Positions 5,763 through 10,327 of a stretch of DNA of 10,327 nucleotides are shown piece by piece. Location of the stretch: positions 1-10,327 of the forward strand of contig JAICHH010000056.1 in the NCBI GenBank assembly GCA_025922715.1. Reading direction: 5' to 3'. Source of the stretch: Nitrososphaeraceae archaeon. GTDB lineage: Archaea; Thermoproteota; Nitrososphaeria; Nitrososphaerales; Nitrososphaeraceae. The position numbers and the translations under genes were made by a program. How positions within the stretch are numbered: the first letter of the stretch is position 1; each line of letters begins with the position of its first letter. The notes beneath the pieces were generated by a model. It saw only the letters and a list, made by a program, of their open reading frames with translations, searched no databases and was not told the origin of the DNA.

Positions 5763-6304
5763 CCTATTAATGTGATAATATAAATGGTGATTAAATCCAA
5801 CCTCCTACCAATTACAAAATCTTGTAGTATTAAGCTTCCCTTATTGAAATTGAAATTATAATTATGTAATCTCAATTTGTTTAATTTTTTGACTCATTGC
5901 CATTACATAATTTTGGTCGAATTCACAATGGATTATTGCTATAAGAAACAGCAGAAACAAACACAATGATATAACATTTAAAAAAGTCACGAATATACTC
6001 AATGATCTCTTTAATTTGCTTAATTTGTTGTGTTATAAATATACTTGCAAATCTAGTTATAAATTATATCATACAGATTAATTATAACGATTTAATTCAG
6101 AAAGAAATAATTCATATTTTAAGAGAATTCTTATTTCTACTCTAGTAAGATTATGATCATATATGTAATAGCATATATTTAATCAAAAAAGTGTAAATAG
6201 CCAAAAACTGTTTATGTGAAATCAATTTTAGTTAATGATACTAATAGTGAATACCGATAGTGAAAAAGAAAAATACAAATAACTTAATTATTCTATTTGA
6301 ATTT
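5763..6304. other. AT-rich intergenic region between UPF0200 and L40e
   Basis: It contains a GGAGG on the minus strand (5801-5805) preceded by a TATA-like CTTAATAC about 25 nt upstream (around 5828-5836), a possible small membrane ORF (5862-6002), and a weak AT hairpin with 7-bp arms at 6159-6165 and 6172-6178. I recognise no RNA gene or longer coding region. Confidence 0.5.
5862..6002 (-). CDS. possible small single-span membrane protein
   Basis: A 46-codon open frame on the minus strand, starting at TTG and ending at TAA. Residues 9-25 (NVISLCLFLLFLIAIIH) form one strongly hydrophobic segment. It is followed by a hydrophilic tail, CEFDQNYVMAMSQKIKQIEIT. There is no ATG before the hydrophobic part (a GTG four codons downstream is an alternative) and no clear Shine-Dalgarno site. 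AT-rich DNA often encodes hydrophobic runs by chance, so this is weak. Confidence 0.2.
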   Translation of the reverse strand: MSIFVTFLNVISLCLFLLFLIAIIHCEFDQNYVMAMSQKIKQIEIT

Positions 6305-6472
6305 ATGCCAATAACTGATGCTACTAAAAAACAAATTGCCCAACGGCGAAGATTATTCTATAAGATATGTTTTAAATGTGGAGGTAGAAATCCCATTTCT
6401 TCAGAAAGATGCAGAAAATGCCACAGTCAAAAAATGAGGTTAAAGAATAGAAACATTGGAGCTAAAAAATAA
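6305..6472 (+). CDS. rpl40e: 50S ribosomal protein L40e
   Basis: A 55-residue zinc-ribbon protein of the large ribosomal subunit, present in archaea and as the ubiquitin-fusion L40 in eukaryotes. The start MPITDATKKQIAQRRRL is the usual archaeal beginning. The zinc ligands are Cys22-x2-Cys25 and Cys36-x2-Cys39 (CFKC, then CRKC), followed by a basic tail ending in RNIGAKK. An in-frame GTG at 6260 would add 15 non-family residues (KKKNTNNLIILFEF), so the ATG at 6305 is preferred. No Shine-Dalgarno site precedes it, so a leaderless or short-leader mRNA is likely. It stands alone, convergent with the radical SAM gene (45-bp gap). Confidence 0.96.
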   Translation: MPITDATKKQIAQRRRLFYKICFKCGGRNPISSERCRKCHSQKMRLKNRNIGAKK

Positions 6473-6517
6473 TTTTTATGGTTATTTTAGACTATTCTTA
6501 ATGCAATATTTTTTGAT

Positions 6518-8242
6518 CTACCAGTAATTCGCTTTGATTTTTTCAATAGCTTGTTCATGTTCAGGTCCTTTATTTCTAGCAAATTTTTCCATTGATGATA
6601 ACGGTATTCCACCTAATGTTTTTGCCAAGCTAGAAAAGAACGTATTTTTGATACTATTATGTCTACCTACTTTTGACATAAATTTTTGTATACCATGTTT
6701 AAAATTGTGTTGCCATGTTTTGTACATTACTCCTAATTTTCCAGGATCCATTGTATTTCCAATGTCAAAAAAGGTTGATTTTTCTAGTAATCCAATTGGA
6801 ACAAAAGTAAGAGGGGTTACAGTAAACTTAGAATCTGGTTGTTCTGTTTCTAGTTCATGTATAAGCCTGATTGTCTCCCAGCTATCTTCGACACTTTCGT
6901 TATTATCTAATCCCATAATAAGAGTAAATGCAGGAACCCAATAATGCTCATTTAGGGTTTTAACTCCTTCTTTAACTACCCAATGCCACTCAGATGGTTT
7001 AAAGGGGGCTAATTTCCTATCAGCATATTTTCCTATTAACCTAATGCTACCTGTTTCTAATCCACATTGAATGCCTATGAAATTATCTGGACCTGATTTA
7101 ATTATCTTCGAAACATTTGGAACAAGTCTTTCATCAGCAATAGCACCAGCTAACGTCCCATGCGTAGGATTTGTATGTTCTATTCCTGTGTCCATGATTC
7201 CTTTAAAAAGTTCTTCAATTGCCTCTCTATTTGGCTGCATATTTTTTGTAGTTCGAGGATTAAGACCATAAACAAAAATATCGTCACTTTGAATCCATGC
7301 GTTTTTAAGACCTCCATATTTCATGTTTATTTCTATTTCTTTTTGTACTTTTTCAACTGGATAATATCTTAAAGGACGTAAAGTAACATCACAGAACTTG
7401 CACCCACGTCCACATCCACGCATGACCTCAATCATTCCATGCATACTCGGATTGACAATATTGGGTATTTCATCTATAGATGGTTCATCAGAATAGTGAA
7501 AGAATCGTCCATGATATTTTCTATCGCTTTTCACAAATTCTTTAATTTCCACTTTGAATTCACTTTTTTTGAATGGATTAGAGGTTTCTAATTCCCCATT
7601 AATGACTGCATCAAAAAATCTACCTCCCACTCCATCTAATTCCGGCCCTATTCCTCCAAGATCACCTTCAACAATACCATAAAGTCCATACTCTTCTATT
7701 TTAGCAGGATCATAGTTATATTGCCAAGTACCAGAGGCACCTACTATTACCTTTGCTTTACTACCATTCCGATTTTTAGCAGCGTTTATACGCAAATGTA
7801 AGTCTCTATTATATAATTCATCATAAGACATAGTCTTCCTTCCAAATGTAAAAGTCATAGTAACTGGACCCATTCCCAAGGGATCCATTTCATAGGTCCC
7901 TACTACTTCTGTTTCAGGACCAATAAATTGCTCTATATAATCAGGATGGGCAACCACAACATCCTCTGGATTATAACCATCTCTTAATAGAGAAGATTCT
8001 AATTTTCTCAATCCATAGGGAGCAAAGTTTGCTATACCATTTTTATGCCCGATAGGATTACAGATGAAATCAAAGAGAACTCTAGGAGTTACCTGATTTT
8101 TTAATATATAATACCAGAATGAATCTTTAGTTCTATTGAAATCCAAAGCAGGAGCACAACCAAAAAAAGAAGCTAGAGAGATTCCCCGATAAGGAGACAT
8201 TAAAGTACGATCAGCAGATAATACAACTTTTGGATATTTCAT
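6518..8242 (-). CDS. radical SAM protein with N-terminal cobalamin-binding-like region
   Basis: A 574-residue cytoplasmic radical SAM enzyme. The cluster motif is Cys277-x3-Cys281-x2-Cys284 in MRGCGRGCKFCD, starting the TIM-barrel domain that runs to about residue 480; GLETGS at 394-399 is the GExS-like SAM-contact segment. Residues 1-230 form a Rossmann-like region like those in COG1032-type B12-binding radical SAM proteins, with phrases such as VVVAHPDYIEQFIGP and IVGASGTWQY. I do not see the base-on DxHxxG cobalamin motif. The last 90 residues are an extra helical domain. The ATG is preceded by AGGA about 10 nt upstream. The reaction is unknown; archaeal lipid or tRNA modification are only possibilities, and neighbours do not help. 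Confidence 0.88.
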   Translation of the reverse strand: MKYPKVVLSADRTLMSPYRGISLASFFGCAPALDFNRTKDSFWYYILKNQVTPRVLFDFICNPIGHKNGIANFAPYGLRKLESSLLRDGYNPEDVVVAHPDYIEQFIGPETEVVGTYEMDPLGMGPVTMTFTFGRKTMSYDELYNRDLHLRINAAKNRNGSKAKVIVGASGTWQYNYDPAKIEEYGLYGIVEGDLGGIGPELDGVGGRFFDAVINGELETSNPFKKSEFKVEIKEFVKSDRKYHGRFFHYSDEPSIDEIPNIVNPSMHGMIEVMRGCGRGCKFCDVTLRPLRYYPVEKVQKEIEINMKYGGLKNAWIQSDDIFVYGLNPRTTKNMQPNREAIEELFKGIMDTGIEHTNPTHGTLAGAIADERLVPNVSKIIKSGPDNFIGIQCGLETGSIRLIGKYADRKLAPFKPSEWHWVVKEGVKTLNEHYWVPAFTLIMGLDNNESVEDSWETIRLIHELETEQPDSKFTVTPLTFVPIGLLEKSTFFDIGNTMDPGKLGVMYKTWQHNFKHGIQKFMSKVGRHNSIKNTFFSSLAKTLGGIPLSSMEKFARNKGPEHEQAIEKIKANYW

Positions 8243-8397
8243 TTTATTTAATCCTAATCATTGAATTTGACATGGGGATGAATTTTAACTTTTCCCAACT
8301 TTCACCTAGATTTATTTAAGGAATTGTCATATACTTCGCTATATCCAATTACTCATAAAACAAAATGATATATTGATATAATAAAAGAACTATTTTT

Positions 8398-8586
8398 ATG
8401 GAAGAAAAAATTTATTGTAATATTTGTGATGTATTAATTTACGTTAATGATATCGAAAATCATATTACAAATCCTACTCATAAGGATTCAAAAAACCGCT
8501 ATAAACAACAACTATATTCTGTTGGGCTAGATGACAATATAACTAATAAATCAACCTACTCCGTATGGAAAAATACCCACAAATAA
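8398..8586 (+). CDS. small C2H2 zinc-finger protein
   Basis: A 62-residue protein with one zinc finger near its N-terminus: Cys7-x2-Cys10-x11-His22-x5-His28 (YCNICDVLIYVNDIENHI, then TNPTHK). The x5 spacing between the histidines and the NPTHK phrase resemble U1C/matrin-type fingers, which often bind RNA. The rest is polar and unassigned, ending WKNTHK. It begins 155 bp from the radical SAM start on the opposite strand. A TATA-like TGATATATTG centred about 26 nt before the ATG suggests a leaderless mRNA. Its stop is 4 bp from that of the convergent transporter gene. The function is unknown. Confidence 0.8.
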   Translation: MEEKIYCNICDVLIYVNDIENHITNPTHKDSKNRYKQQLYSVGLDDNITNKSTYSVWKNTHK

Positions 8587-8590
8587 AATG

Positions 8591-9358
8591 TCATTTAAGG
8601 CCTTTTATATAATCGATTATTAAATTTATTGCTATCATTATTAATGAAAAAGAAAAGATTTTGCTCAATATATTTTCGTTAACGAGATGAATTGATCTTG
8701 AACCTAATTGTGCACCGAAAAAAGCACCAAAAGCAAGAGCAATACCATAACTATAGTCAGGATGTTCTAGAATAATATGAGTCAACAATCCTGTTATTGT
8801 ACTTATCAAAAGTGTAAACTGAGCTGTCGGACTCGCATTTATCATTTTCAGTTTATAAATTATAACTAAAATCGGAACAAAAATAATTCCTCCTCCTATA
8901 CCAAAAAAACTTGATATAATTCCTGCACCAAATGTTCCAGAAATTAAAATTAAATAAAAAAGAGGTTTTGGAGTTCTATCCAGAGTTTTATTGATAATTT
9001 TGTTTTTAAAAAATATATACAGTCCCACTGCTGTCAATAATATAGCAAAATAAATCTTAAAATATTCTAACGATATAAAATTAGAAAAAAATCCTCCAAC
9101 TATTGATCCAGGTATAGCCGGTAAAGCTAGTTTTAACCCAAGCCAGTAATTAATATACTTTTTTCCAATATATGTAAGTGTAGATGATATACTAGTTGCA
9201 AATACTGCAATCAGACTCGAACTGGCAATGACAGCAGGAGAAAACCCCATATAGGTCAATACTGGTGTCATGACTATACCACCCCCTACTCCTATTAGTG
9301 AGCCTAGGATACCCGACCCAAATCCAATTATGACTAGAATAATGAATAGTTCAATCAA
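8591..9358 (-). CDS. TauE/SafE family membrane transporter (sulfite exporter-type)
   Basis: A 255-residue integral membrane protein with about eight hydrophobic helices in two homologous halves, as in the TauE/SafE (DUF81) family. Each half starts with the signature: residues 15-32 (SGILGSLIGVGGGIVMTP) and 144-162 (GAGIISSFFGIGGGIIFVP). Residues 212-221 (AFFGAQLGSR) are the conserved loop of the second half. Members export sulfite, sulfoacetate or other organic anions; the substrate here cannot be told. The start is TTG with AGGAAGAG just upstream on the minus strand; no ATG exists in frame before the preceding stop. It is divergent from homoserine dehydrogenase, with no operon partner visible. 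Confidence 0.9.
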   Translation of the reverse strand: MIELFIILVIIGFGSGILGSLIGVGGGIVMTPVLTYMGFSPAVIASSSLIAVFATSISSTLTYIGKKYINYWLGLKLALPAIPGSIVGGFFSNFISLEYFKIYFAILLTAVGLYIFFKNKIINKTLDRTPKPLFYLILISGTFGAGIISSFFGIGGGIIFVPILVIIYKLKMINASPTAQFTLLISTITGLLTHIILEHPDYSYGIALAFGAFFGAQLGSRSIHLVNENILSKIFSFSLIMIAINLIIDYIKGLK

Positions 9359-9439
9359 ATTACTCTTCCTATACCTTGATTTTCATAAGGTAGACAAGTT
9401 AAAGTTTATTCTCTTAGTTCGGGATACAAGACAGGGTAC

Positions 9440-9455
9440 TGTTCAACTATGAACA
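9440..9455. repeat. 6-bp inverted repeat, operator-like
   Basis: TGTTCA-ACTA-TGAACA is a perfect dyad in the 217-bp divergent region between the transporter and homoserine dehydrogenase genes. It could bind a dimeric regulator of either gene; short dyads also arise by chance. Confidence 0.3.
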
Positions 9456-9529
9456 AATAACCTATCATCAAGATTTAAAAAATTAAGTTTTTGATAACAT
9501 CTCAAGGAGTATTCCTATAATACTTTTGA

Positions 9530-9537
9530 TTATAAAA
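9530..9537 (+). promoter_or_regulatory. TATA box of homoserine dehydrogenase gene
   Basis: TTATAAAA is centred about 42 nt before the TTG start, which predicts a transcript start near 9560 and a leader of roughly 16 nt. Confidence 0.45.
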
Positions 9538-9575
9538 TATAAGTATATCATTATTTATCATATTGTTATTTAGAA

Positions 9576-10327
9576 TTGAGAATAATTTTAATTGGATATG
9601 GAATTGTAGGTCAGAGTTTTACCAAACTATTGCTTTCCAAATTAGTAGATTTATATAATATTTATGGAATGAAGCCAAGGATTGTAGCGTGCGTTGACAA
9701 TAAAGGTTCTGCAATTGATACTTCTGGTTTAGATATACAGAGGCTTTTAGAAATAAAAAAAAATAAAGGAACAGTGGGTGAATATCATAGAAATAAAACA
9801 TCACGGCTAGAGCCTTTACAAATCATTGAAAATATTGATGCAGAAATAGTTATGGAACTGACTCCTACCAATCTAAAAGATGGTGAACCTGGTTTATCCC
9901 ATATAATTTCAGCTATGAAGTATAGTAAAAATGTTATCACAGTTAATAAAGGACCGTTATCAGTAGCATTTTCATCTCTTATAGAATTAGCTAACTATAA
10001 CGGAATAATGTTTAAGTTTAGTGGAACAGTGGGTGGAGGCACACCAATTCTTGAATTCGCTAAGAGATGCTTAAAAGGGGATAGAATTGTTTCTTTTAAA
10101 GGTATACTTAATGGAACAACGAATTTTATTTTGAGTAAAATGGAAGAAGGATTGACATTCAAAAATGCTTTAAAGGATGCTCAAATCAAAGGTTATGCTG
10201 AAACTATCCCCTCCTTAGACATAGATGGGTTCGATGCTGCTGCGAAATTGGTAATAATGGCTAACTGGTTAATGGGAATGAAAGTTGCACTTGAAGATGT
10301 TAATAGAACTGGCATTACAAAAGTTAC
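9576..10327 (+). CDS. hom: homoserine dehydrogenase (3'-truncated by window edge)
   Basis: Reduces aspartate semialdehyde to homoserine with NAD(P)H, the branch to threonine, methionine and isoleucine. The 250 visible residues start MRIILIGYGIVGQSF, the Rossmann GxGxxG loop. VNKGPL holds Lys125, the equivalent of the catalytic lysine. GTVGGGTPI (150-158) and NGTTNFIL (179-186) are the family signatures. GYAET, then DIDGFDAAAK (206-224), carries Glu209, Asp220 and Lys224 of the substrate site. There is no aspartokinase fusion at the N-terminus. The start is TTG: the frame is open back to a TAA at 9540-9542 without any ATG or GTG, and the Rossmann strand begins at once. No Shine-Dalgarno site is seen. 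The C-terminal part lies beyond the window. Confidence 0.95.
   Translation, partial: MRIILIGYGIVGQSFTKLLLSKLVDLYNIYGMKPRIVACVDNKGSAIDTSGLDIQRLLEIKKNKGTVGEYHRNKTSRLEPLQIIENIDAEIVMELTPTNLKDGEPGLSHIISAMKYSKNVITVNKGPLSVAFSSLIELANYNGIMFKFSGTVGGGTPILEFAKRCLKGDRIVSFKGILNGTTNFILSKMEEGLTFKNALKDAQIKGYAETIPSLDIDGFDAAAKLVIMANWLMGMKVALEDVNRTGITKV

Noticed and set aside
6260..6304. GTG start giving a 70-residue L40e
   Set aside because: The added 15 residues are not part of the family, while the ATG at 6305 begins the standard archaeal MPITD start.
6534..6944. Forward open frame of 136 codons opposite the radical SAM gene
   Set aside because: Antisense shadow; the minus strand carries the conserved protein and the forward product shows no family features. 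The same holds for the frames at 7071-7271 and 7160-7372.
9619..9804. Minus-strand frame of 61 codons
   Set aside because: It lies antisense to the homoserine dehydrogenase coding region, whose Rossmann motif fixes the true strand; likewise 9270-9452 is mostly antisense to the transporter.

Overview
The window looks like chromosomal DNA of an AT-rich ammonia-oxidising archaeon (Nitrososphaeria/Thaumarchaeota; a Nitrososphaerales or Nitrosocosmicus-like lineage is my guess). The evidence is an archaeal ribosomal protein L40e, the archaea-specific UPF0200 and UPF0201 families, a tRNA gene with an intron in the D-loop, TATA boxes about 25 nt upstream of starts that imply leaderless or short-leader mRNAs, small C2H2 zinc-finger proteins, a class III PHA synthase pair, and long AT-rich intergenic regions. 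The genus assignment is inference.

Left part (1-2800): a polyhydroxyalkanoate (PHA) storage locus. On the minus strand, a 42-residue C2H2 zinc-finger protein (2008-2136) precedes phaE (1328-1906) and phaC (235-1353), which overlap by 26 bp. A phasin-like protein (2308-2790) is transcribed divergently. PhaE and PhaC would form the granule-bound synthase, the phasin-like protein would coat granules, and the zinc-finger protein is a candidate local regulator. A few codons of another plus-strand gene may end at base 31.

Middle (2800-5800): a minus-strand tRNA-Arg(CCT) with a 14-nt D-loop intron, then about 800 bp of AT-rich DNA holding only a degenerate zinc-finger relic, then a plus-strand nitroreductase-family gene. 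Next come two minus-strand archaeal genes, a UPF0200 P-loop nucleotide kinase-like protein and a UPF0201 RNA-binding-like protein. They lie in one reading frame separated by a single TAA, and neither has an ATG, GTG or TTG at the position its conserved domain requires. UPF0200 has a strong Shine-Dalgarno site placed for an ATC start and is preceded by two very short coupled ORFs.

Right part (5800-10327): about 600 bp mostly without genes (one possible small membrane peptide), then L40e (plus), convergent with a large minus-strand radical SAM protein of unassigned function. A second small zinc-finger gene (plus) ends 4 bp from the stop of a TauE/SafE-type membrane transporter (minus). Divergent from the transporter is homoserine dehydrogenase (plus), cut by the window edge.

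No CRISPR array, insertion sequence, integrase or rRNA was seen. The points most worth following are the one-frame UPF0200/UPF0201 pair with missing start codons, the D-loop tRNA intron, and the zinc-finger protein inside the PHA locus.
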